This document shows positions 22,468 through 33,527 of a stretch of 64,000 nucleotides of DNA, one piece after another. Numbering within the stretch: position 1 is the first letter of the stretch; each line of letters opens with the position of its first letter. This stretch comes from Setomelanomma holmii (taxonomy: Eukaryota; Ascomycota; Dothideomycetes; Pleosporales; Phaeosphaeriaceae), in assembly GCA_010015745.1 (NCBI GenBank), contig ML978269.1, positions 36,457-100,456 of the forward strand, read 5' to 3'. The position numbers and the translations under genes are program-made. The notes beneath the pieces are model-generated. The model was given only the letters and a program-made list of their open reading frames with translations, made no database searches and was not told the DNA's origin.

Positions 22468-23869
22468 ATTGCTCGATGTCAAGTGACTTGTGATAGATGC
22501 CAATCTTTCAGCTGCTTAGTATGTTGGAACGATATCCGAAATGATTTGGTTGAGATTCCAGTCAAGGAAATCTGTTGACTTCTTATACTTACCCATCTTC
22601 GGGTCAAAGGACACAGCGATGATCCAGATCGCTACTTCTGCCACGCTTTGTAAGGACGCGGTTGGTAGACTACTTTAACGGAATGCGAGTCCAGAACTCC
22701 TATACGTCGGTAATAAGCGGGTATATTAGAATTTGGAAAGAGGATGATGTCACCTCGGTATGTCTCATTGGCGCGGGGTTACCTCCGACTCCACGCGCTC
22801 CACGCTCCACTCCGACTCCGCTGCAAGACCGCCGCCCGAGACTCAAAACGTCGATATCAGCGATCCTTGTTCGCGAGACTACTTTCTGTCAAGCTTTAGG
22901 TACCGAAGAGTCTTGCTGCAGAAATGTTTGACTCCACCTTGTCACATTCTTTCGAGTAGCCAAGGACCCCTACGTACGATCGATTACAATCGACGTGTCT
23001 TCGTACATTGAATCTGAGCTCGTAGCAGAGCGGCATTGCGATAATAGCACGCAGTTGACAATAACGACCACAGTATCTACTGCTAATGACTGCAGGAACA
23101 ACTTTGAGATCTGCGCCCGCACGCGGCGCCTTCAGCAGAACGCTGATGAACAAAGCCTTTTACAAGCACAGTCTGCGCCGCTTCAAGTTCACTTGAAGTG
23201 CCGATCATCACAATGGAAGCGTTGACTGTCAGTCAAAATCTACTCAGACTTCTTCATCGGCAAAGTCCTGGAAGGAACCTCTCTGCTGGACTCATGAATG
23301 AAGATGATAGCGGCATCCTTCGAATACGGCGATACTGCGCACGCACACAATGGATTCACACCATTATTGGAGGCACAAAACCTACACGTCGATGAACACT
23401 CAGTCACTATTGCCAAGAACAACGCAATTGTTAGTCAAGACGGCGATGGTGCGTCAATAGATGTGGCGGTAGTGGCACAAAAGGTTACTGCATACGAGCG
23501 AGGCCTGAAACTGGCCCGAACATAGCGATAGCGACTCGAGGAACCATACTGTTGGATTCTGATTGAGACTCTACGGTTGGTTGGCTTGAAGTACAAAGGT
23601 ATGTCCCAAAAAAATGAGTCTGAAGGCCGCTCTGTCGAGACCGCCAGAGAAGAACTTTGGCAATCTCGTTTTCGATATCATCAGCAAGACACACATTTAG
23701 TATCATAAACACTACCTATAGCACAGTCAGAGAACAGCCATACTCGTAACCACGCATAAAGCCCAAATTACTATAAAATGCAATCAAACGTAGCCTTACG
23801 AGATATTCTAGCATTACCACAAAAGGAGAACCTCGACCAAACACAGGATTTCTTTCTGAGAGACTCACC
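22468..23869. other. intergenic stretch without a recognisable gene
   Basis: Short unrelated ORFs only. The left end carries the promoter of the GFA gene and the right end that of the esterase-like gene. Confidence 0.4.
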
Positions 23870-25396
23870 ATGCCAAACGGACCAGAGTTATCAGATGAGG
23901 AGAACAAGAATCGTGCGGAGCTGAGTATTGACCTTGAGCTATCGCAGGACGGTATCGAAAAGCTCCAGCAGCTTAAGGTCAATCATAAGGACTACACGAG
24001 AGAGCTTAACATGAAGATTAGGGCGGTCGAAAAGGGGTTACAACCTCACGAAAAGAAGGTCCCAAAGTCAAAGTATCCGCCTGATGTTATGCAAAAGATA
24101 CATGATGTGTCTTCGCAGATGAAGCTCATAGTAGGCAAACGACTGTATCAGAAGATGGTTCCGTCAAACGACCCAAGGGCTAATGATCCAAGAGCCTTCC
24201 TTGCCGGAGATCGCAATTACTGGAAGGGAAATCCTCATTACCCCGACGGGCATCCAATATTCAATCGAGAGGAAGATGGATTCTGGACAAAGCTTGGCTT
24301 AACGAAGTATACGACGATCTATACATATACGGACAATTGGACAGAGCCATCATACGACTCGCCATTTTCGTTCCTGACAATCTTGAGCCTGGCGATATTC
24401 TTAAGATGATGTGGTTCTTCCATGGTGGAGGCTTCTGCACAGGCGCAAATGATCATATCCCGTGGGCATTCCTTGCAAGTTTGATCAACGTGCGCGTTCA
24501 AAAGGGCATCTTAATGATTCCTGAATACCCTCTGGGACCCGAACATAATGAACCAGAGATTGGACGAGCCCTGCAGGAGTTTTTGGAATTCTACAAGTGC
24601 GACTATTGCTTCGAGGAAGGCTTCGACTCGTGGAGGGAATGGCTACTGAATCGGGTCAACATTGAGAACCTCAAATTCGGAGATCAAATCTATGCGGAGG
24701 GAGAAAGTGCTGGAGGACGTGCATTGATCACAATACTGTTCAAGAACGCGGATATAAATGAAGGAACGCACTTGCCTATCAGAGTTGACCTTGATCGTTT
24801 CGGTATGCTTGGCCACTACACCCGAATCTGGCCAAGGAAGAAGGACGGTAGCTACGATACAGCACTTTACATGGACAACCACTATGAACGCGAAAAAGTC
24901 GAAGCTGCCATCGATGGCATCCTAGACGAGGTAAAGAAGCTCGAAAAGTGGGGCTACCTTCCGAGCAGAACGTCATCATCTCCGCCAGAGAACATGTTCA
25001 ACGCCTTTGGGCTCTCTATGCTCGGCAAATTGGAAAGAACAGTTTCAACGACAAAAGAAGGGGCAAGAATCCCACAGCCCCTTTGATACCATGGATAATC
25101 TCGACCGCGCCCATAATAGCGTCAACCTTGTGCATCATCACCTGCTACCTCCTTTAGTCATCTATCATGGTACTGAGGACACTAATTGTCCCATCCAAAA
25201 TACGAGAGACTTCCTCAAAATTCTTCACGAGAAGTATCCCACAGCTTACGGCGACGAGGGGAAGCTTCGCTTTATAGAATTGGAAGGACTCGGGCATGGG
25301 TTTGACTATACTTACATACGAGAGAATCAGCCTTGGTTGAACGAGGTCTTTGATTTCATCAATGGGCATTGGAACGAGCAGATTTCTGTCGCATGA
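23870..25396 (+). pseudogene. HSL-type alpha/beta hydrolase with two compensating frameshifts
   Basis: Three open frames carry one continuous protein. Part 1 from ATG 23870 runs MPNGPELSDEENKNRAEL to GHPIFNREEDG. Part 2 (shifted frame) runs ILDKAWLNEVYDDLYIYG, then the oxyanion-hole FFHGGGF and the nucleophile motif YAEGESAGGRA, to PPENMFNAFGLSM. Part 3 returns to the first frame with ANWKEQFQRQKKG, IYHGTEDTNCP (acid Asp) and LEGLGHGFDY (His). The family is the hormone-sensitive-lipase-like esterases and arylacetamide deacetylases. No GT...AG pair fits at either switch (near 24270-24290 and 25015-25035), so these look like a one-base deletion and a one-base insertion. They are either real decay or sequencing indels. 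The catalytic triad itself is intact. Confidence 0.75.
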
Positions 25397-26356
25397 GGGA
25401 GTATTACATGTATCTACTATAGTTGTGGCATGATATGCTCGCAATGGTAATACTCACATTCACGCGATATCGTCTTTTATGATGGATTATCATCACTTTG
25501 AAACACGTGGCACCATAGAGGTAGGTTTTCCGTGTTTAAGACCGTTTTTGACCCTGTTTCTTCGCGTGGTGACTTACTCCAAAAAGAAGGTCAATAAGTA
25601 TGGGATCCATCTCAGAAGGTGGGCCATGGTTTTGAGTATGTTCAAACTCACGACTGCCGAAACTGGGCATACAATCTGGTTGACTAGCATTGGCTGTGTG
25701 TGGTGTAGCTTGACTGTATGTTGCGCGTTTCAGAGCTTCAAATAGTTATCGCAATGTGGCAATTGAAACCGGCGGCACATTAGTAACAGACATCTCTTTC
25801 GTTCAGGGCAATGACAGATCAACTACGCTAGCACATCAGCTCTCATGACCATAGGTGAGAAGTATCAGAAGGACTTCCTTTTTGACCAGCACAGACACGA
25901 TGTCGGAGAGTAAATGCTTGGAATATGTCAATGTCATTAGTTCTACCGGTTCATCATCCCAGCCATACAGTCACGGGTATCCCTCTGATATCCTAGAAGA
26001 GCATACGTAGTTCTATAGGCTCCACCCATCATGGACGCCTCCAGTCTTGGTGATGCCCATGCTGAAGCAATGATGGCACAAAGCAGACCGCCGATGACTC
26101 CTGGCTCTTTTATTTTTGTGCACGTAATACCCGATGCTGGTAAAAACAATGGCACACCGTTGCGCCGATGCCTGCTGCGTGCAATTACAGAATGGGACTT
26201 GCCGAAGTATGATATATGAACAGTAAAATGCAGGTATGCCGGCCTGGAATCTATGTATGAACAAGGATTAAGTGGAAGGTCCGCAACTGGCCATATCCAT
26301 GGTGACTGCGAATGCGTGTATGAATGAGCTCAGTGGTGATGTGTTTCGGATGAGTC
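25397..26356. other. convergent 3' regions, no gene recognised
   Basis: Lies between the hydrolase remnant and the 3' end of the Puf gene. Short ORFs only. Confidence 0.4.
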
Positions 26357-29319
26357 CTATGACGCATTTTCCTTGATGCTGACCCCGCCATTGGTAGGCA
26401 CATCCTTGTGAGTGGTTGCTGTCGTCGAATGTACAGGATCGTCGATGGTAGACGTATTAGTGCTGGGAACGGAGCTGCTCTGTGGTGACTGGGCAGAGCT
26501 TGACAGAGCTGGAGTCGGTGGTACATCGGTAGCGTCGCGAGGCATTGTAGGTGAGTCTACGCGATCGTAGCGATACATTTTCTTTTCAACCTGTCGATCT
26601 GTTAGTGAAATCTATCGAGAAGATGGGGACGTGTCCAGCTTACGGAAACAATCTGCTTGCCTGAGATGATCTTCTTCGCCTTTTCTAGCTCTGGCTTGAG
26701 CGCCGTTACAAAAGTGTCGTACTCTTTACGGCTAAGAGTCTCAAGCAACTTCTGAATGACGTAGTTGCCATAGCCATCCTTGAGAAGGTTCAGAAGATTG
26801 TTCTCGCCGCGCTCGTTCTTCGCAATGACGGCTTCGACTAGCTCACGACGCTGCTCGTCACTTCCGCATACCAAACACCTCTCAACCACGTTGCTTGCGA
26901 ATTTGTGCTTCGAGAACATGAGGAATTGTGCTTTGACCAAAGAAACGATCTTGGCGCGATCCTCAGGCAGGCCGTGTTCGATGACATGCTGCGTAACATA
27001 GTTGCCATACGAGTCTGTGATGAGTTTTGGTCCTTCTGCATGCAGCTCAGTGAGGATGAACCTGCGTTGCGGTTCAGGCACCTTCTCGAGCAAGCGTTGG
27101 ATAACGCGACAGCCGTAAGAGTTGACCGAGAGGCCGCCAATCTGACCTCTGAAGGCCTCCACAATGATCTGTATGTGCTCCATGGGCACGCGATCAATAA
27201 CCTTCTGGATGACATGATTGCCGTTCTGGTCCTTTACGGTTTTCAGGACGTCCTTCTCCAACTCTTTCACCATCGCAGCTTGCTGGTCGACCAGTACGTG
27301 CTCGAGAGCCTTTTGCACAACACGACAAGCGTACATCTGATTCGCTAGGGCCAAGACGTGCCCCTTCATCTTTCCAGCCAGTATCTTCTTCTGAGTCTGA
27401 TCTCCGTGCTCGAAGAATTTCTGAATAACGTAGTTGCCGAAGACGTCCTGCATCAGCTGAAGTGAATTCGATTCAAGCTCCTTGAAGATCCTGTCCTTGA
27501 CTTCGCTGTTGGCCGTCTCGAGCTTCTGCTGGATGAAACGCGAGCCGTGTTGATCCCCGGCAAATTCGACGACATCCTCATAGATATCGGTCATTTCCCA
27601 GCGCTTGCTTGTCTTGCTCTCTCTCCTGAACTCTGCGAGTTTAACACCGAGGATGCCTTGCCCATCTCCAACCTGTTGGCTTCGTGGACCCTGTGGAGGC
27701 TGTGGCATTGGCATCATGGGTGCCATCGTGGCCATAGCCATGTGTGGGGGCAGAGCGCTTATTGGTACACCATTGGGAATGGCGAACTGATATGCGTATG
27801 GGTGTCGCAACTGAGTGGCTGGTAACATGTGCTGAAATTGTTGCTGATGGAAATGATTCTGCGGAATGTAATTGCGCCGTTCTTGCTGGATCTGGTAGCC
27901 GGCCAGCTTGTTCTGCACTAGAGCGAGATTGCTAGGATGGGACAACGTTTGTTCACTACTGTAAGGATTCAGGCGGTCGTATACTGGTGGTGTGCTGATA
28001 TGCGAGTAGTAGGGACTTTGACGAACGCCGGTACTATTGGGTGCACTCCGACTGTCGAATTGGAAAGAGCGAAACTGAACGTTGGGGTCGCTGACCTGGC
28101 TCGCCGTGTAACTGTCGGGAGTGTATGTACCGTGCCTGTAGTTGGAATCATCGTTTCTTGAGGGGAGGTGGGTGTCAGCATAGTTGTCGCGGGCAATGTG
28201 ATTATCATGTCCGGCACTGGTATGCGCGAAATTTGCAGCCATGCCGGTACTGCTGATCGATTGTCTGTGGGCCATGCGCGCTTCCTGCTCTTGTTCCATG
28301 GCAATGCGATTCGAAGTTTGGAAAGACTCGCTCTGGATTGAGCCATTCCGGTCCTGGTACGAACGCCCATTGGCATGGGAGAAGGATGTTGCCTGGCGAG
28401 GAGCAGCCTGTGCATATCGTGAGAAGGCGTCTGTATGCTGACTGTATTGGGCGGGTTCTGCACCGTGCCTCGACGGCGGCAGACTTCCATTTCGCGATGG
28501 AGCACCACTCGACGGTGCAAAATATTCGGATGCGGCCACGCTTCTGCGGTCGTCATTGGGAGAATGAACTGATGCCGAGTCTGGCCATGATGCGACGGCG
28601 TTGTCGGAACGCTGTTGACTGGCTTCAGAATGGCCGAAGCCAAAGTTTGAGAATCCTGTGTTCAGAGCGTCCACCTGGCGAGCGGACGTGAAATTGTTCG
28701 AGGTGGGGTCGAGGAGAGGCTTCGACTTCGTAACAGAACCGGAGCCAAGCGCTGCGTTGCGTGGAACGGGAAAGAAGGGCGAAGACGATGTATCCGCATA
28801 TTGTTGCGAGGGTTGTGCTTGCGCGATTGAGCGTTTGCGGGCTGGCGACACACCAGAGCTCCTCACGTGCGGTATGCTCGAGGAACTCTTCTCAGGCCAC
28901 GACGGTCGACTAGGCCTCCACTCGGTTTCAGAGTCGGCGACGAGCGAGCCAGATCCGGTCTTGCCTTCAGCGATGTCGTAGCTGCCGTTCTCTGCAAGCA
29001 AATCAGTCTCCCCCCCGTGAATGGAACGGGCCCACGCTGCGTGCATACCTCGAGGCCGTGAGCTGTCTCTCCTCGCTGAAACAAAGCCAAAGCCTAATGA
29101 TGAGGCGTTACTGGTGTTCCATATGCTGTTCCCCCATGGATTTGCTGTGTGCGACGAGCGCTCGTTGTCGCTGGTCAGCGGAATGCCGCCGGAATAGTCG
29201 CGCGAGCGGCTCTGCGATGCGAGTGTTAGCCCCGACTGCCGACATATTGAGGCGTCGCAACCCACATTGCCAGACATGGTGCCCATATTGCGACTGAGCA
29301 CACCTGATGCCGAGTCCAT
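26357..29319 (-). CDS. PUF3: Puf3-class Pumilio RNA-binding protein
   Basis: Two exons, 29319-26644 and 26590-26357, giving 969 residues; GTAAGC and CGACAG join SGKQIVS to VEKKMYRYDR. The first 560 residues are disordered and Ser/Gln/Asn-rich. The C-terminal domain carries eight PUF repeats whose RNA-contact triplets read SRxxQ, NYxxQ, CRxxQ, NHxxQ, CRxxQ, NYxxQ, SNxxE and NYxxQ. Read by the known PUF code these specify UGUAUAUA-type 3' UTR elements, the Puf3/Pumilio class. Puf3 controls decay and translation of mitochondrial-biogenesis mRNAs in yeast; that role here is inference. The start ATG gives MDSASGVLSRNMG; a further upstream exon cannot be excluded. Confidence 0.93.
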
Positions 29320-32267
29320 TTACACAGCGGGGTCTGACTAGATTAGAAGGGTGAAACTAGACGGCGACGGAATTCCGGTAAAGAGCAGCGCGGGGGCGGC
29401 TTATGTGACGTTGAAAGCTGAGGCCGGTCAGCATCCCAGACTCGGAGCGCACTTTGCGGAGATAGCAGACAGAACTCACGCAGAGTAATAGCACGAGTCG
29501 AGAGCGGCGGCGAAGAATATACGAAGGATGTGTGTACAATGAGGCGACGCAACGGGCAGAGGCTCCCTTGCTGCCTGGGGCCGAAGAGGGAGGGAGTGCG
29601 GGTCGATATGTGCAGGTCCGCAGCGCCCTTGGGTGTAAGGCAGTCAGGCTCTCTTAACCACCGCTGTGCATTCTGAGCTCGTAGCGACGGAAGTGCGCGC
29701 CAGGCGGAGGATGCAAGGGACAGGCGCGCGACCAAGAGACTGCGGAATGCAGCGCCGATTTGGTGGTGCTATGGGCGTGGGGAGGGCGCGCAGCAGAAAG
29801 GCGGGGCGCAAGGAAGCTGTCGTGTGGGCGAGTCGCTGGAGGAACCAAGTCACAGCAAAGCGTGGTGCGGGGAGGGCAGCGGCGAGCGAGGCGTGAAGAT
29901 GTCCAGGTCTTGGGATGGAGGATCTGCAGCTATGATAATCGGCTCCCGCTTCCAGGGCCGCCTTTGGGGTAACGCTAGGCCACTAATGTCCGCGGCTTCT
30001 CGACGGCTACAGGCGAGACGAGACCTTAGCTTGAAGCTTGCCAATTGCAGTGCCACCGAGTGCGAAAGAAGCTTCTGAGCGAATGCAGTGCGTGTCGAGG
30101 GGAGATTGTATGCTTTGCTGTGCTGCTCCTCTGCTCGTGTGAGCCAAGTCAGGCACGCAATTCCGTCGATCGCAAAGTAAGGGTAGGTGACGATGAGACG
30201 CAGACAGGAGACGCATGGATTATGTACCGGCCCTTGTGAAACACGCCCTCTCCGCACCCAGGAGACGAGCACTCTGCCTCCCGACCTTCTGCGTGTTTGC
30301 CCCAAGGCTCCGTAGCCGAGCAACCAACCCACGCGTACCAAGTGTTGCCGTCGTGGACCTTTGAGTGCGCGGTCGCCTGCTTAGAGTCGACTGCAGCACT
30401 AGCCAGCCTGAGCACCACACGACATTGATGGCGGCCTCTTCTTCTGCTTGAGAAGACATGCGGGTTGACGATGCGCAAGAGGGTCACGTAACACCAACTA
30501 CTGTCGTCCAGCTGGAAGGAAGACTTTCTAGGAGCTCGTGACCTGGATCGTCCGTGGATGCGCTGCTCTCCAGGGCTCGCTGATGTTACTCCCTGCAATT
30601 ATAACGCCTCCTATGCACGTCTGCGATGCAAACCTGCGACTCGGCTTCGTGTGTCCCACGGAGCGCAATAGAGCTCCATAAATCTTGTATTTGCTGTCAC
30701 GTTCCACTCGATGTGGTAAGCAAGCCATCTGGTTCTACTGCTGGTGAGTCAGGGTGGCAGTGGAGCCATGCTGCTTTGTCGGGACGATTGGCATTATTCT
30801 CGACTCTGACTTCCCTATATTCGAGAGCCTGTGTAGCTTGACCGCTGTTCTCCAGTTGTCGTACAGAGTGGTTTGTTTGCTGCACGTCAATTGGACATGT
30901 GAGGTCTTGTCGCGGCCATGACGTTGGACGTCTCGAGGCGCTTCCAGAAGTGCAACAGCCTTAGGAGTCTCACGAGAGCCGCACTTGGCGTCAAGCAAGC
31001 AAAGGCATCAAGACATCCCGGAGACTCGCCAAGCGCCACGATGCTGGACATTCTGGACCCTTGAGCATCAGGCGGACCGTTGGAACGCTGCCGCGTGCCG
31101 GACCAAATGCTTCCGTACATTGACGGAGGTCATGTCCCTCTCGTCAACGATTGTCATGCAATGAGAACATCGACACGCGTGCGTTGTGGTGTAGCATGAG
31201 TATGAGCGACGACATTTGTGCGCACCTGAGGTGCCACTGCCATGTCGTCGAGTCCAGATACATAATCAGCCTCGCAGCCTCGCCTGGCTCTTCACCAACG
31301 GGCATCATCCCTCCGCACTCCACAACGTTCGTCTCAGCCTTGCTGTCACATCTCTGGACAGGTCTGGTTCTGCGACACGCGAACCACGGGCTGTGATGTA
31401 ACACCGTACCAGTCTGGCTTGTGGTAGCGTTATTGATGCTGACGTTGTTGTTGGCCAGGGGAGGTGCTCGCTTTGTAAGCAGCAAGCAGGCTCACCAACA
31501 CGGAGATGATTCTTCAACGTGCCCTGCTCACTCAGAGCTGGTCTAGCACCGATCTGTAATATTACCCGGCCTCGCTTGCTCCATAATGGTAACTCGCGCG
31601 TGGAACCCAGGGCTCAAACACGCGGCTCGGTCGACTGCGCGCTCTGCGTTTGCTGTATGTTTGTCTTTCTGTTGCCGGACATCACAGCTCAGTTGCACTG
31701 TCCGCATGACCACGGCATTGCGGGAGGTGCAAGCGCGTAGAGGGCCAAATACAGAACGAATGGATGGCTTCTGCCGTCATCTTTAATTAAGACCTTCGCG
31801 CCAGCACGCACCAGTCGATAGCGCGCCGCATCGGCAACCCACTCTCATTGGTCGACAGGAAAAGAGCCTTGCGCAGGTACAATTTGCCTATGTCAACGGC
31901 TTCTGCGCGCCTCGACCTCCTTCTCTCCCTCACGTCTCTGCTCATTGTCACCATCTGCGGTATCGCTTCACTCTTTCAGCGATATTTGCGTACGCTCTTT
32001 CCGACCACTTGTCTTTCGTTCTTTGTGTGATCACTTGCTGTCTCAAGGTGTGTGCTATCATCCACCCCCGGTCCTTAACCGATCACGCCGATTCGGCCCA
32101 TTGTTCTGCCAAACAGGAACACTCAACACCACACACGGGACCATCGCAGCTTCATACATCGTTACTAACATGGCTACAGCTATTGCAAACCGTAATCGCT
32201 ATATTTCTAGCCACCGATTGAACATCTTCGAGACGCCGTTACGAATACATACTACCAGCAATTCACC
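29320..32267. other. long divergent intergenic region
   Basis: About 2.9 kb between the Puf gene (minus) and the small membrane-protein gene (plus). I see no gene. It should contain both promoters and long 5' UTRs. CT-rich stretches near 31900-32000 resemble the leader of the gene at 32268. Confidence 0.45.
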
Positions 32268-32810
32268 ATGATGAACATCAAGCATCTCGCTGCGCGCAAC
32301 GACGATACCGATGGCCTCGACACAACTCATGTTGCGCTTCTTGTATCTCTCCTTATGCTCGTCCTGCTCGGCATGATCCTCATCGGCGCCCTCATGTTCC
32401 TCCGAAACATGCGTCGTGCGCGGAAACAAGCAGAAATGGATGCCCAACTACCGCTCTACGAGAAGCGCCAATCGAACCATAGCCGCCTCACCATCACCGC
32501 AATGCCATACAAGGGCCGCGATTCCGTTATTGTTTATTCAGAGAAGCAGGACCTCATGCGCAACGCTCCTGCCTCTCCTTCGAGCCCCGTGCCTGAGATC
32601 CGCATCACATTCCCCGACGAGGAAGATGCGTCTGGCAAGCGACAATCTGGCCGCGTTGTTGTCGTTCGAGTGGGAGAGCACAGCGTCGGATTGGAGCCTG
32701 TACACGAAGACTTGCCGCCGTACCAACGCGATGCCTCTGATCGCTTCGACTCTTTGGATTTGGATCGCATTGGAGGGCTGAAGGAGAAAGACAGCAAGTA
32801 CTACTCATGA
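32268..32810 (+). CDS. single-pass membrane protein with LPxY motifs
   Basis: Single exon, 180 residues (ATG at 32268, second ATG at 32271). A 22-residue membrane helix (VALLVSLLMLVLLGMILIGALMF) is followed by a basic stop-transfer NMRRARKQ, so a short outside or lumenal N-terminus and a cytosolic tail are predicted. The tail has LPLY and LPPY, both matching the L/PPxY motif bound by WW domains of Rsp5-type ubiquitin ligases, plus EIRITFPDE, KRQSGRVVVVRVGE and a SLDLDRIGGLKEKD end that look conserved. Architecture resembles yeast Rsp5 adaptors such as Rcr1/Rcr2, but homology is not shown; adaptor function is my inference. Confidence 0.75.
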   Translation: MMNIKHLAARNDDTDGLDTTHVALLVSLLMLVLLGMILIGALMFLRNMRRARKQAEMDAQLPLYEKRQSNHSRLTITAMPYKGRDSVIVYSEKQDLMRNAPASPSSPVPEIRITFPDEEDASGKRQSGRVVVVRVGEHSVGLEPVHEDLPPYQRDASDRFDSLDLDRIGGLKEKDSKYYS

Positions 32811-33527
32811 TTTCGAGTGGTGCACTGGCAATACCTGACTGGACTCTCACGATACGTCCGGCTACCCGGGGCTGAGCCATTTGGCTACGATCGAATACCT
32901 TGATGACAGCTATACTGTTGATTATCAATTTCTGGCCCAACGCTTGTAAGGAACACCAGCAATGGGTCTGGCCCTGGGCTACTTGTATATTCTCAGAGAT
33001 GATTGGCCACTTTGTATACCCTTGATGTATGGCCAACTCTCTACTGAGGTTATGTCCTCTTACATGACTCTTATTCTTAATGTATTATACGCCTTCTCAA
33101 GCGCCTGCAAATGAGCAGCACGAGAGCAAATACACACTTACGTTCAACCAGCACTCTTCGAGTCGTGATGTTTTGCTGTGCTGTAAACAAGAACATGCAA
33201 TAAGGGAGGTGCTCGAGCAACCTCATTCCAAAGACCCTGCATCATGAGCTTTGTCTGCGCTTGCCCAGCGAAGCCCCAGCTAGTAAGCCTTGGAAACAAT
33301 TGCTGCTAGTGCGTGATGAGAGCACCCGCGAGGCGCCGTAACGTGCATGACGCCCGCCATCTCGGAACGGATGCGGCGAAACCTTCATCCATCGCATCCC
33401 CAAACATCACGAATTACATTAAACGCAGCTTCAGCCAGCCTTCCACACTTCGTTTCATGGATTCTTTCGCTCCTTAAGGTCCCTTGCCGTACTGTACTCT
33501 CTTCAAGCCACCATTGATCTTTCTGCA
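32811..33527. other. intergenic region before GPI13
   Basis: 3' UTR of the small membrane-protein gene and promoter of the Gpi13 gene. No ORF of interest. Confidence 0.45.

Noticed and set aside
24129..24290. Intron explaining the first frame switch in the esterase
   Set aside because: A GTAGGC donor near 24129 would remove over 130 nt of clearly coding sequence (DRNYWKGNPHYPDGHP), and no GT lies close to the switch.
29343..29853. Overlapping minus-strand ORFs upstream of the Puf gene
   Set aside because: No motif, no good splice into the Puf start, and GC-rich composition; probably 5' UTR or promoter.
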